Assembly: GCF_900109655.1 (NCBI RefSeq) | Contig: NZ_FOAT01000017.1 | Coordinates: forward strand, 1 to 64,000 | Length of the DNA stretch: 64,000 nucleotides | Direction of reading: 5' to 3' | From: Hominimerdicola alba | GTDB taxonomy: Bacteria > Bacillota > Clostridia > Oscillospirales > Ruminococcaceae | In this document: in pieces, positions 7,479-15,872 of the stretch | Layout of the letters: every line of letters starts with the position of its first letter | Numbering within the stretch: position 1 is the stretch's first letter | The notes under the pieces: model-generated | Seen by the model: only the letters and a program-made list of their open reading frames with translations | The model's database searches: none | What the model was told of the DNA's origin: nothing | Translations under genes and position numbers: made by a program

Positions 7479-9158
7479 ATGTCCGATATGAACGATTTTT
7501 ATAAACAGTTCGTCAATGAAGAGGTTGACGAGAAAGGCACGCTGAAAAAGTTCGAGCTGGTGCTGAAAGACGATTTCAACTTCGGTTATGACGTTATAGA
7601 CGAGCTGGCAAGGCGTTATCCCGATAAAAAGATGCTGCACTGGGTAAATGACCACGGCGGTGAAAAGGAATTCACCTATGCGGAAATGAGCAAACTCTCC
7701 AACCAGTGCGCTAACATGATGCTGGCTCACGGCGTTAAAAAGGGCGATATGCTGCTGGCAGTGCTGAAAAGGCATTACGAGTTCTGGATACTGGCTTACG
7801 GTCTTATAAAGATAGGCTGTGTGCTTATCCCCGCAACCAGCCAGCTGATGCCCAAGGACTACATCTACCGCTTCAATGCGGCTGGTGTGAAGTACGTCTG
7901 CGCCACTTATTTTGATGAAGTTGCAGACCGTATCGACGAAGCCTGCAAGAAGTACGACGGCATAAAAGAGAGATTTATATGCCGCGGACAGAAAGAGGGC
8001 TGGACTGATTTCCTGGAGGAACTGTCCAAATATCCCGACACACTTGAAAAGCAGGACATCTCCAAGAACGACTATATGCTGGCATATTTCAGCTCAGGTA
8101 CAACAGGTCAGCCCAAAATGGCTATCCATGCCAACGCTTATGCGGCAGGTTCAATAACTACTGCAAAGTACTGGCATCACGTTGATGAAACTTCGGTACA
8201 CCTGACAGTTTCCGAATCGGGCTGGGCTAAATGTGCATGGGGCAAGATGTTCGGTCAGCTGATTTGCGGCGCTGAGGAATTTATCTACGATATGGACAGA
8301 TTCCATCCCGACAAGATGCTGAAAGTTCTTCAGGACTACAATATAACTTCATTCTGCGCACCGCCTACCATGTACAGGTTCTTTATAAAGGAAGGTCTGG
8401 GCAACTACGACCTTTCGGGCATAAAGTACAGCTGTATCGCTGGTGAGGCTCTTAATGCGGAAGTTTTCAACCGCTGGAAGGAGTTCACGGGTCTGGAGCT
8501 GATGGAAGGTTTCGGACAGACCGAGAGCGTTGTTATAATTGCGAATTTCTACGGCATGAAGCCCAAGCCCGGCTCCATGGGCAAGCCTTCACCGCTGTAC
8601 GATGTTGATATAATCCGCAAGGACGGCACAAGCTGTGATGTTGGCGAAACAGGTGAGATAATCATCAGGGCTGAAAGAGGCAAGCACCCCGCACTCTTCA
8701 AGGAGTACTATCACAATCCCGAGCTTACCGACAACGCATGGCGCGGCGGAATCTACCACACAGGCGACACCGCCTACCGCGACGAGGACGGATATTTCTG
8801 GTATGTGGGCAGAACTGACGACCTTATCAAGGCTTCTGGCTACCGCATAGGACCTTTCGAGATAGAGAGCATACTGATGGAACACCCCTCGGTAATGGAA
8901 GTTGCTGTAACAGCGGCTGACGACGAGATCCGCGGAAAGGTAGTTAAGGCGACTATCGTGCTTGCAAAGGGTTATACTGGCTCTCCCGAACTTGTCAAGG
9001 AACTTCAGACTTATGTAAAGAAGTCCACAGCGCCCTATAAGTACCCACGTATCATCGAATTCGTGGATGAACTCCCCAAGACCGACAGCGGTAAGATTCG
9101 CCGTGTCGAGATCAGGGACAACGACCACAGAAAATACGAGGAAGCTCACAATAACTGA
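7479..9158 (+). CDS. AMP-forming acyl-CoA synthetase (medium-chain / acetyl type)
   Basis: 559 residues. It has the AMP-binding signature YFSSGTTGQPKMAIH, the A5-like GFGQTE, the A8 hinge GRTDDLIKASGYRIGPFEIE and the C-terminal catalytic lysine in PKTDSGKIRR. The family activates a carboxylic acid with ATP to an acyl-adenylate and then to acyl-CoA. The overall layout is closest to the medium-chain ACSM-type group rather than acetyl-CoA synthetase Acs. An ATGGAGG ribosome site precedes the ATG. A terminator follows directly. Confidence 0.85.
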   Translation: MSDMNDFYKQFVNEEVDEKGTLKKFELVLKDDFNFGYDVIDELARRYPDKKMLHWVNDHGGEKEFTYAEMSKLSNQCANMMLAHGVKKGDMLLAVLKRHYEFWILAYGLIKIGCVLIPATSQLMPKDYIYRFNAAGVKYVCATYFDEVADRIDEACKKYDGIKERFICRGQKEGWTDFLEELSKYPDTLEKQDISKNDYMLAYFSSGTTGQPKMAIHANAYAAGSITTAKYWHHVDETSVHLTVSESGWAKCAWGKMFGQLICGAEEFIYDMDRFHPDKMLKVLQDYNITSFCAPPTMYRFFIKEGLGNYDLSGIKYSCIAGEALNAEVFNRWKEFTGLELMEGFGQTESVVIIANFYGMKPKPGSMGKPSPLYDVDIIRKDGTSCDVGETGEIIIRAERGKHPALFKEYYHNPELTDNAWRGGIYHTGDTAYRDEDGYFWYVGRTDDLIKASGYRIGPFEIESILMEHPSVMEVAVTAADDEIRGKVVKATIVLAKGYTGSPELVKELQTYVKKSTAPYKYPRIIEFVDELPKTDSGKIRRVEIRDNDHRKYEEAHNN

Positions 9159-9166
9159 TAAACATA

Positions 9167-9197
9167 ACGGACAGTGCCAAACGCGCTGTCCGTTTTT
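9167..9197 (+). terminator. terminator after acyl-CoA synthetase
   Basis: ACGGACAG / CTGTCCGT stem (9167-9174 with 9186-9193), followed by TTTT. Confidence 0.8.
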
Positions 9198-9215
9198 GCA
9201 TTACTGCAAACAATG

Positions 9216-9304
9216 ATTTATCCTACGGACTGCGGTGCCGATTGGGGGATAACCTTTCTTCAGAAAGGTTTCCCTCAGTAGCCACTGCAGTCCGTAGGAT
9301 AAAT
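9216..9304. repeat. 89-bp palindromic element
   Basis: Two 18-base perfectly inverted ends (ATTTATCCTACGGACTGC at 9216-9233 and its complement at 9287-9304) enclose a second perfect 9-bp hairpin AACCTTTCT/AGAAAGGTT (9251-9270). It lies between a terminator and the promoter of the channel operon and has no T-run. It looks like a MITE- or REP-type mobile palindrome. No second copy was seen in the window. Confidence 0.7.
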
Positions 9305-9373
9305 TATTATCTACAGTCATGCAGAGCGGAATTTTGATTTGTGTAAAATGACGTGAAAATATTGAAAAAGTTC

Positions 9374-9402
9374 TTGCATTTTGTTGATAAATGTGTTATT
9401 AT
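9374..9402 (+). promoter_or_regulatory. promoter of the ExbB-like operon
   Basis: TTGCAT (9374-9379), 17-base spacer, TATTAT (9397-9402), extended TGT. Confidence 0.6.
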
Positions 9403-9459
9403 ATTATTGTGTTATGTGCGGAGCGTTCCGCAGAAAGAATACATAAAGAGGGGCACATT

Positions 9460-10221
9460 ATGAAACTCATTTCGGTAATATTCATGAACCTTTGGGGTTA
9501 TGATATACTTATATTTATAGCGGCGCTGTTTACGGCGGTGGTTTATCGCCGTTTGAAGTATTCGGCTGATAAACTGTACAAAAAAATGCACTTGACAGTC
9601 TTTGTTCCCGATGGTGGAGCATCGCGGCGGGAGGCTGACAGGGACATATCAGGGCTTAGAGAGCAGGATATCGTGGCGATGAGGAACAACACAGGCAAGC
9701 TGTATTCGCTGTTTGTGAACCTTACGGGAATATTCCCGCTGCTGGGTATCCTGGGTACGGTAATATCACTGCTGAGCCTTGTGTCGGACAGCACTAATGT
9801 CACGGGCAATTTCTACGGTGCACTTACTTCGACTTTCTGGGGGCTGGTCTTCGCCATAATATTCAAGTTTCTTGACGGCATAGTTTCAGCTAAGATAGAG
9901 GACAACGAAAAGAGCGTTGAGTTATATCTCACCAGAAATTTCAGGACAGTGCAGGAAGATATCCCTGCCGAGCCAAAGCCTGCACCGCGGAAAGTCAGCA
10001 CCATAAAGGAAAAGTCCGCGGTCATGGAGGAATACCATAGTAAAACTTCACCGAAAAAGGTTCTGAAATCTATGGGCGACCTTTTCGGGGTGACAGATGA
10101 TGACGATGATATACCCGAGTATAAGGAAGAAACTGTGAAGAGCGGTTCGCCTAAAAAGGGCGTGGCTCTGCTGAGAGAGCTTTTCGATATTTCCGAGGGT
10201 GATGACTATGAGGAAAAATAA
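9460..10221 (+). CDS. MotA/TolQ/ExbB-family proton channel protein
   Basis: 253 residues from the ATG at 9460 (site AGAGGGG; the longer in-frame start at 9391 overlaps the promoter). Three membrane segments: about residues 7-27, 85-110 and 123-145. The block FPLLGILGTVISLLSLVSDS followed by ALTSTFWGLVFAIIFKFLDG is the MotA_ExbB domain. In this family five such subunits surround a partner dimer and turn proton flow into motion. The last 100 residues are cytoplasmic and charged, with a repeated phrase (KVLKSMGDLFGVTDDDDD and GVALLRELFDISEGDDYEE). The next gene overlaps its 3' end. Such complexes are unexpected in a cell without an outer membrane. Confidence 0.85.
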   Translation: MKLISVIFMNLWGYDILIFIAALFTAVVYRRLKYSADKLYKKMHLTVFVPDGGASRREADRDISGLREQDIVAMRNNTGKLYSLFVNLTGIFPLLGILGTVISLLSLVSDSTNVTGNFYGALTSTFWGLVFAIIFKFLDGIVSAKIEDNEKSVELYLTRNFRTVQEDIPAEPKPAPRKVSTIKEKSAVMEEYHSKTSPKKVLKSMGDLFGVTDDDDDIPEYKEETVKSGSPKKGVALLRELFDISEGDDYEEK

Positions 10222-10798
10222 AGGCATCATCATCGAGCTGACCGCCTTGCTGGATGTTATCTTCATCATGCTTTTCTGGATGATGATAAATGTTCAGGAG
10301 GGAAGCACGAAAGTCCGCGAGGACGCTGACAGCCGTATCGCACAGGCGCAGGCTGAGGTTGCACAGGTCAGGGCGGAGACCGAGGATAAGCTGGAAAGCA
10401 TGAGAGAACAGGCTGACAGCGAGATCAAAAAAGCGCAGGAGCGTGCGGAGCATCTTAACAGGGATGCCGCCGCAAATCAGCAGGCGCTGGAGAATTTCGG
10501 CAAGGGGCTGATGCTGACCATAAATCTCAGGTATTCCCCCGGAGGCGAGCTTATCGTCACCAACGGCGATAATGAGCTTGCCAGAACAGCTGTGACTTCG
10601 GAGAACGATGTGTATTCGGCGATAAGTCAGGCAATTACAAAAGCTGGTATCGCAAGTGAGGATGTTGTGCTCTGTGCTTTCGTATACGACGGAAGCCGTG
10701 CGCTTTTCCGTGATGTTTCGGAGATAAGTGATGCAGTGAACAGGCTTGGCAAAAGCTATAAGAATTTCTACTGCACCTTTATAAATACTGCCAGATAA
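10208..10798 (+). CDS. ExbD/TolR-like partner of the proton channel, with coiled coil
   Basis: 196 residues from the ATG at 10208, preferred because GAGGGTG at 10195-10201 is well placed; GTG 10199 and ATG 10202 are in frame. It overlaps the channel gene by 14 bases, suggesting coupled translation. The single membrane segment IIIELTALLDVIFIMLFWMM matches the ExbD/TolR pattern LTPLiDVvF, with the proton-carrying Asp at residue 16. A coiled coil of about 60 residues follows (33-93), then a globular end (VVLCAFVYDGSRALFRDVSE) resembling the ExbD outer domain. The coiled coil replaces the usual short ExbD linker. Confidence 0.75.
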   Translation: MRKNKGIIIELTALLDVIFIMLFWMMINVQEGSTKVREDADSRIAQAQAEVAQVRAETEDKLESMREQADSEIKKAQERAEHLNRDAAANQQALENFGKGLMLTINLRYSPGGELIVTNGDNELARTAVTSENDVYSAISQAITKAGIASEDVVLCAFVYDGSRALFRDVSEISDAVNRLGKSYKNFYCTFINTAR

Positions 10799-10813
10799 CA
10801 GGAGGTAATCAAT

Positions 10814-11344
10814 ATGAGCATAGAGAAAGAGGTTGAGAAGATGTACAGAGAAGACGCTGAAAAGCAAAAGAAGAATCAGAAGAAGAAAAAGAGCGGCAGG
10901 GCTGCCACATTTGTGGTGCTGATACTTATATTGATACTGGCTCTTCTGCTGGCAAAGCTGCTGGGTCTGTTTGACGGCAGCGGATTCGGTTTCGGCGGAA
11001 AGGGCAAGGAGACCGAGGACGGCAGCGGCACTCCCGACAGAGCTGTTGTGGTATCGGCTGATGAAGATGAAAGCTCAGTAGCTGAGATGAAGAAGGTCTA
11101 TGAAAACATAAAGGTATCGGGCAGCACATACCTCTACAAGGGCAGCGAAGTAAGCCTTGATGACCTTAAAGACACATTCTCAATGGATAAGATGAACAAG
11201 GATGTTGTTGCACTCATCGAGGATGACAATGCTACCCAGAACACTATGGAAGATCTTACAAATGCCCTTACTGAAATGGGCAGAGAGTTCACCATTGAAA
11301 CTCCTTCTGCTGGTGAATCTGCACCCGAATCTGCGGCAAAGTAA
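10814..11344 (+). CDS. single-pass membrane protein with ExbD-like outer domain
   Basis: 176 residues. A Lys-rich cytoplasmic start is followed by one membrane helix (about 30-49, ATFVVLILILILALLLAKLL) lacking the channel aspartate, a Gly/acidic linker, and an outer domain. That domain (GSEVSLDDLKDTF, then VVALIEDDNATQNTMEDLTN and ALTEMGREFTIE) follows the beta-alpha pattern of the ExbD/TolR periplasmic fold; this is inference. It starts 15 bases after the ExbD-like gene (site AGGAGG). It may be a structural, non-conducting second partner of the channel. Confidence 0.65.
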   Translation: MSIEKEVEKMYREDAEKQKKNQKKKKSGRAATFVVLILILILALLLAKLLGLFDGSGFGFGGKGKETEDGSGTPDRAVVVSADEDESSVAEMKKVYENIKVSGSTYLYKGSEVSLDDLKDTFSMDKMNKDVVALIEDDNATQNTMEDLTNALTEMGREFTIETPSAGESAPESAAK

Positions 11345-11347
11345 TAT

Positions 11348-12196
11348 ATGCTCGGACTTACTCTTGAGGGTGGTGCCAGCAGGACGGTCTATTCCTGTGG
11401 AATACTGGATGCACTTCTGGAAAATGATATAATGGCTGACAGGATATTCGGCGTATCGGCAGGCTCGGCTTTCGGCGTGAGCTATGCTTCGCGTCAGCAT
11501 GGCAGAAATTACAGGCTGGCTTCGGAATTCATGCCCACCCCTGAATATATGGGTGTGAAGCACCTCATAGATCCCCGCAACAAAAGCTATTATAATCTGG
11601 ATTACGACTATGATACTATCCCGAACAAGCTACTGCCTTACGATTATGAAGCATTGGGCAGATACAAGGGTGAATTCTACGCTGTGGCGACCAATGTTGA
11701 AACGGGCAAGGCTGAATATCTTCGGGTGGACGAAAAGGACAGGAAATGGTACAAGCTTCGTGCAAGCTGTGCCATGCCCATGCTTTTCCCTGAGATAGAG
11801 ATAGACGGCAAAAGGTATCTTGACGGAGGAGTTGCCGACTCCATACCCTATAAAAAGGCGATGGAGATGGGCTGTGATAAGAACATAGTGATACTCACCC
11901 GCCCGAGAGATTACCGCAAACATTCCGACAGTATGACAAAACTCTGCGCATTGAGATTTGCAAAATATTCCGCATTTGCCAAAGCTTTGACTACAAGGGC
12001 AGAGCGTTATAACAAATGCGTCGATGAGATAATGGAACTCTCAAAACAGGGCAAGATATTCGTATTCACGCCAAAGACCACCTTCGGCGTTGACCGTATC
12101 GAGGGTGACCCGCGCAAGCTGAAAAAGCTTTACGACCACGGCTACAAGCACGCAGTGTGGGCTATGGATAAGCTGAAAGCCTATCTCGAAAAGTGA
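11348..12196 (+). CDS. patatin-like phospholipase (RssA/YjjU type)
   Basis: 282 residues. The oxyanion segment LEGGASRTVYSCG (Gly8-Gly9-Ala10-Ser11-Arg12), the nucleophile elbow G35-V-S37-A-G39 and the dyad aspartate in Asp159-Gly-Gly are all present, so the serine/aspartate lipase dyad looks intact. No signal peptide or membrane segment: a cytoplasmic or inner-face enzyme that would hydrolyse acyl esters of lipids. It starts only 3 bases after the preceding stop, placing it firmly in the channel operon. Patatins are effectors in several bacterial defence systems, but also occur as housekeeping lipases. Confidence 0.85.
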   Translation: MLGLTLEGGASRTVYSCGILDALLENDIMADRIFGVSAGSAFGVSYASRQHGRNYRLASEFMPTPEYMGVKHLIDPRNKSYYNLDYDYDTIPNKLLPYDYEALGRYKGEFYAVATNVETGKAEYLRVDEKDRKWYKLRASCAMPMLFPEIEIDGKRYLDGGVADSIPYKKAMEMGCDKNIVILTRPRDYRKHSDSMTKLCALRFAKYSAFAKALTTRAERYNKCVDEIMELSKQGKIFVFTPKTTFGVDRIEGDPRKLKKLYDHGYKHAVWAMDKLKAYLEK

Positions 12197-12216
12197 TGTG
12201 AAAGAAGGATAGCATT

Positions 12217-12741
12217 TTGTTTGAAAGCTTTGATCTTTCCGGTTTCTGGCGTGACAGTAAGTACGCCTTGTCGAAATACGTGGGTGAGATACCGACGGAC
12301 GAATATGTAAAGTCGGTGGAAGATGAACTGGGCTACAAGCTGCCCGAGTCCTATAAATACCTTATAAAGCAGCACAACGGCGGTATTCCGAATAATACTG
12401 CTTTTCGCACGGATATCCCCACCTCATGGTCGAAAGACCACATCGCCATAGAGGGTATTTATGGCGTTGACAGAAAGCTTGAAAATTCAGTCTGCGGTGA
12501 GCTTGGCACAGAGTTCTGGATAGACGAATGGGATTATCCTGCCATAGGTGTAGTCATCTGCGATACCCCCACGGCAGGGCATGAGATGGTATTCCTTGAT
12601 TACCGCGAATGCGGAAGTCAGGGTGAACCTAAGGTGGTCTATGTTGAACAGGAAAACGACTACAGGATAGTCCCGCTGTCAGACAGCTTTGAAGAATTTA
12701 TAAAAGGTCTGGTCAGCGCGGATGATTTTGATCTTGAATAG
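12217..12741 (+). CDS. SMI1/KNR4 (SUKH) domain protein
   Basis: 174 residues starting at TTG (site AGAAGGA, good spacing; no ATG nearby). The core LGYKLPESYKYLIKQHNGGI is the SUKH signature, followed by IYGVDR, a hydrophobic DYPAIGVVICDT strand and GHEMVFLDYRECG, the usual ending of SUKH-1. In bacteria these proteins are often immunity partners of secreted or contact toxins, or bind other proteins. No toxin gene is next to it. It lies 20 bases after the patatin gene. Confidence 0.8.
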   Translation: MFESFDLSGFWRDSKYALSKYVGEIPTDEYVKSVEDELGYKLPESYKYLIKQHNGGIPNNTAFRTDIPTSWSKDHIAIEGIYGVDRKLENSVCGELGTEFWIDEWDYPAIGVVICDTPTAGHEMVFLDYRECGSQGEPKVVYVEQENDYRIVPLSDSFEEFIKGLVSADDFDLE

Positions 12742-12783
12742 AGATACTGTCCCGAAAACAGGACAGACCGAAAGAGGTAAAAA

Positions 12784-13671
12784 ATGAAATGGAAAACTGC
12801 TCTGCTCGCGGCAGGATCAATGTTTGCGGGCATTAACGCTTTTCTTGGCAACAGACAGCTTGTTCTTGACAAGGAAGTTGTGTACAGCCGAAAGCTCCCC
12901 GAGTCCTTTGAGGGCTTGAAAGTCATGCTTTTAGCCGATCTTCATCATAAGAAGTTCGGTAAGGATCAGTGTTTTCTGCTGGATTCGGTTAAGGCGGCTT
13001 CCCCCGATATAATCATATTCGCGGGGGATCTTTACAGCAAGGACGAAAAGGAGCTTGGCGGTAAAGTAAAGTTCATCAAAGCGCTTAACGAGATAGCGAC
13101 TGTATACTACGCTCCGGGAAATCACGAGATGCACCGTCCCGAGCTTTGCGACGCTATGTTCCACAAGCTGAAAAGCATGGGCATAAACGCCCTGAGAAAC
13201 GAGATGGCGGTCATCTGCCGCGGACGTGACAGGATAAATATCTACGGGCTTCAGATGCCGCTGAAATACTTCATAAACAAGGACGGTTCCTACAAAGATC
13301 TGCCCGTGCCCGACGGCAATACCATAGCGAGATACCTGGGTCTTAGCGACCCCGATCACTGTGATCTGCTGATAGGGCATAATCCTCTGTTTTTTGAAGC
13401 CTACGAACAGTGGGGCGCTGATATCGTGTTCTCGGGACACGTTCACGGGGGCGTGATACGTCTGCCGATAATAGGCGGTCTGCTTTCACCTGAGCGCAGA
13501 TTTCTGCCAAAGTATACCAAAGGTTTGTACAGGCTGGGAAAAGCTGTCATGGCGGTAACGGCGGGTCTTGGAAAATTCAGGATAAATGACCCCTCACAGA
13601 TCATGCTTCTCACGCTGACGGGCAAAAAACAGCCCACCAAGCATATGAAAGGTCATGCCTGGGAGATTTGA
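12784..13671 (+). CDS. membrane-associated metallophosphoesterase (YkuE/YaeI-like)
   Basis: 295 residues. An N-terminal hydrophobic stretch (TALLAAGSMFAGINAFLG) looks like a signal anchor. The calcineurin-like metal site is complete: LLADLHH, FAGDLYS, APGNHEMH, IGHNPLFF and FSGHVHGG. Relatives act on phospholipid pyrophosphates or related envelope substrates (YaeI, LpxH-like). Position in the same operon as the patatin gene suggests a lipid or envelope role; substrate is not readable. Confidence 0.8.
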   Translation: MKWKTALLAAGSMFAGINAFLGNRQLVLDKEVVYSRKLPESFEGLKVMLLADLHHKKFGKDQCFLLDSVKAASPDIIIFAGDLYSKDEKELGGKVKFIKALNEIATVYYAPGNHEMHRPELCDAMFHKLKSMGINALRNEMAVICRGRDRINIYGLQMPLKYFINKDGSYKDLPVPDGNTIARYLGLSDPDHCDLLIGHNPLFFEAYEQWGADIVFSGHVHGGVIRLPIIGGLLSPERRFLPKYTKGLYRLGKAVMAVTAGLGKFRINDPSQIMLLTLTGKKQPTKHMKGHAWEI

Positions 13672-13697
13672 ACTGACAAAAATTAAGGGAAAGGCGA

Positions 13698-15005
13698 ATG
13701 ATGATGGATAAAACACAGCTTTCCGCAGCTTTTGCGGAATATTTCGACAAGCACACAGATGAGATACTTGCCGACCTAGCGGAGATAATAGGTATAGAGA
13801 GCATAGCTGACGAAAATGCCGATATCAAGCCATTTGGAGCGGGTTCTGCAAAGGCGCTGGCATGGGGCGAGGATAAGATGAAGTCACTGGGCATGGTGAC
13901 TAAGAATTTTGATAACTATGCAGTCAGGGGCGATTATTCAGCAGATGAAGAGCCTGTGCTGGGAATACTGGCGCATCTCGATACTGTGCCTGTCAGCAGT
14001 AACTGGAGCTTTCCTCCTTTTGAACTCACACAGAAAGACGGTGTGCTTTATGGCAGAGGCACCATAGACGATAAAGGTCCTGCTACCGCGGTACTGTGGG
14101 CAGTAAAGGCGATACGTGAGATGGGTCTGCCCATGAAGAATTTCCGAGTAATATTCGGCGGAAACGAGGAAAACGGCTGCACCGATATGGAGTATTACGA
14201 AAACTGCGAGAAGTTCCCGCCAATGGTGTTTACTCCAGATGGTTCTTTCCCTGTGCTGAACTGTGAAAAGGGCATGGTGCATATGACTTTCTCTGCGCCC
14301 TTTGAGGACAGCGAGATAGTTTCGATAGATGCGGGCATGGCGATAAATGCTATCCCCGACAGATGTGCTGTAATATATGCTGACGGCAGAGATTCTCTTA
14401 CTGTAGGACTTTCCGCACACGGTTCACGTCCCGAAAACGGCGATAATGCGGTGACTAAGTTCCTTGCGGGATATGAGGGTACAAATGCGCTGCTGCTTTG
14501 TCTGAAAAAGCTGTTCCCCCACGGTGAGTTTGACGGAAAGACCTGCGGACTGGGTTTTGAGGACAAGATATCGGGCAGGATGACCTGCGCCCTGACCGTG
14601 CTGAAAACTAAGGACGGCAGACTTTGCGGCGGTATCGATATCCGTTTCCCAATAGACCGCACTTATGCCGAGATAAGCGGCATAATCAAGGATGCTGTAT
14701 GCGGCATCGGTTTCAAGATAGATACCTGCGAGGGCATGGAACCCCATTATGTTGATGAAAACAGCGATTTCGTTCAGGCACTGCTGAGGGTCTACGAAAG
14801 GGTCAAGGGTGAAAAGGGCAGCTGCATCGCTGAGGGCGGCATAACTTATGTACACAATACTCCCGGTGCTGTGGCTTTCGGCGCTGAATTCCCCTGGGAG
14901 AACAACAATATGCATGGCGATGATGAGCATATCTCCATGGAAACTTTCAAGCTGAACCTGAATATGTATGCCAATGCTATTGCAGAGATATGCATGAAAG
15001 ACTAA
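13698..15005 (+). CDS. pepV: M20-family metallopeptidase, PepV / Xaa-His dipeptidase type
   Basis: 435 residues starting at one of three consecutive Met codons (ATG ATG ATG-like run at 13698). Zinc ligands are visible: LAHLDTVPV (His and Asp), GTIDDKGP, GGNEENGCTD (catalytic and ligand Glu) and the late His in NNMHGDDEHIS. The family (di-zinc dipeptidases) cuts dipeptides or related N-acyl amino acids in the cytoplasm. It closes the operon that began at 9460; a strong terminator follows. Confidence 0.85.
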   Translation: MMMDKTQLSAAFAEYFDKHTDEILADLAEIIGIESIADENADIKPFGAGSAKALAWGEDKMKSLGMVTKNFDNYAVRGDYSADEEPVLGILAHLDTVPVSSNWSFPPFELTQKDGVLYGRGTIDDKGPATAVLWAVKAIREMGLPMKNFRVIFGGNEENGCTDMEYYENCEKFPPMVFTPDGSFPVLNCEKGMVHMTFSAPFEDSEIVSIDAGMAINAIPDRCAVIYADGRDSLTVGLSAHGSRPENGDNAVTKFLAGYEGTNALLLCLKKLFPHGEFDGKTCGLGFEDKISGRMTCALTVLKTKDGRLCGGIDIRFPIDRTYAEISGIIKDAVCGIGFKIDTCEGMEPHYVDENSDFVQALLRVYERVKGEKGSCIAEGGITYVHNTPGAVAFGAEFPWENNNMHGDDEHISMETFKLNLNMYANAIAEICMKD

Positions 15006-15014
15006 AATAACCCG

Positions 15015-15044
15015 CCGCAGAGGATTCTCCCTCTGCGGCATTTT
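15015..15044 (+). terminator. terminator of the 9460-15005 operon
   Basis: Stem CCGCAGAGG / CCTCTGCGG (15015-15023 with 15030-15038) followed by CATTTTT. Confidence 0.9.
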
Positions 15045-15126
15045 TGTTGTTATATCCACCAAAAGCAGATGTCATTCATTGTGCAGACAACTGTTTTTTT
15101 ATTTAACTCGGACATATTTCTGCAAG

Positions 15127-15152
15127 AGTTGTACAAAAACGTACAACTTTTT
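15127..15152 (+). terminator. inverted repeat with T-run, terminator-like
   Basis: AGTTGTAC (15127-15134), loop AAAAAC, GTACAACT (15141-15148) and a T-run. It may be a second-chance terminator of the upstream operon or an operator for the small ORF at 15225. Confidence 0.45.
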
Positions 15153-15224
15153 CGCATTTTTACCTGATAGTGAAAAGTGTTTTTCGCATATTGCAGTTTT
15201 GATAAAATATCAGGAGGTAACATT

Positions 15225-15872
15225 ATGACAGAACTTTATGAGATACTTAAAGCAGGAAAAGGTATGCCCGTAAAAAACCTGTACGTTGTGCTGATGGCTC
15301 TTGCATTGATCGGCGGGATAGTTATCGAAGAAAAGGCATTACAGCCTTCAAACTCGGGAAAGCGGATGAACGCCAATAAAAAAACGCCCGAAGTCATATC
15401 AGCTTCGGGCAGTGATCATTGTTCCGATAATGCCAGGCTCCTGCCCAGCTCCATGGCGATGAACTCGCCGTTTTCGCATATATCGTCGGTCAGCTCGCAC
15501 ATAAGCAGACCGAACAGCCTTCTGCCGCATATTACGGGGAATGACACAAAGCCATTGCATTTCATCGTCAGCTTGTTGCAGCCGAAGATATCCTCCACCC
15601 TGAATTTCTGCCTTTCCTCGGGCATAAGGTACAGGTCGCCCATGTGCATCATGCATTTGAGCAGTATATTCTTCGGGAGTAGGGTCTCTTCACCGAGGTC
15701 GTGGACTATAGGCTTTTCAAAGATGAAAAGCAGAGCATTGTCAAGACCCAGCTTGTCGAAATTGCGGTACATACTGCAGCCTGTTTTATCCATACACGAT
15801 ACGATGAATTCCTTTATCTGCTGTCGGACACGGTTCGTCTTTCGCTCGTGGCTGATGAGCTCTTTCGACTGA
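15225..15872 (+). CDS. possible short or broken ORF; only the first ~50 codons look like coding sequence
   Basis: An ATG at 15225 follows a textbook AGGAGG site with 7-base spacing. The first residues (MTELYEILKAGKGMPVKNLY, then VVLMALALIGGIVIEEK) look protein-like, and the first half of the phrase recalls the start of some phage structural proteins. The open frame then runs through the terminator stem of the convergent gene (15378-15410) and on as its antisense, where it has no meaning. A TGATAAAAT at 15200-15209 could be its -10. Most likely the remnant of a gene cut at its 3' side, or a small protein whose stop has been lost. Confidence 0.25.
   Translation: MTELYEILKAGKGMPVKNLYVVLMALALIGGIVIEEKALQPSNSGKRMNANKKTPEVISASGSDHCSDNARLLPSSMAMNSPFSHISSVSSHISRPNSLLPHITGNDTKPLHFIVSLLQPKISSTLNFCLSSGIRYRSPMCIMHLSSIFFGSRVSSPRSWTIGFSKMKSRALSRPSLSKLRYILQPVLSIHDTMNSFICCRTRFVFRSWLMSSFD
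15378..15410 (-). terminator. terminator of the minus-strand sensor cluster
   Basis: Stem GCCCGAAG / CTTCGGGC (15386-15393 with 15403-15410); on the minus strand it is followed by G and a run of seven T. It lies directly behind the stop at 15416. Confidence 0.85.

Noticed and set aside
9460-13671. Classical Zorya defence system
   Set aside because: No OmpA-like ZorB, no ZorC/D/E; only the channel is related.
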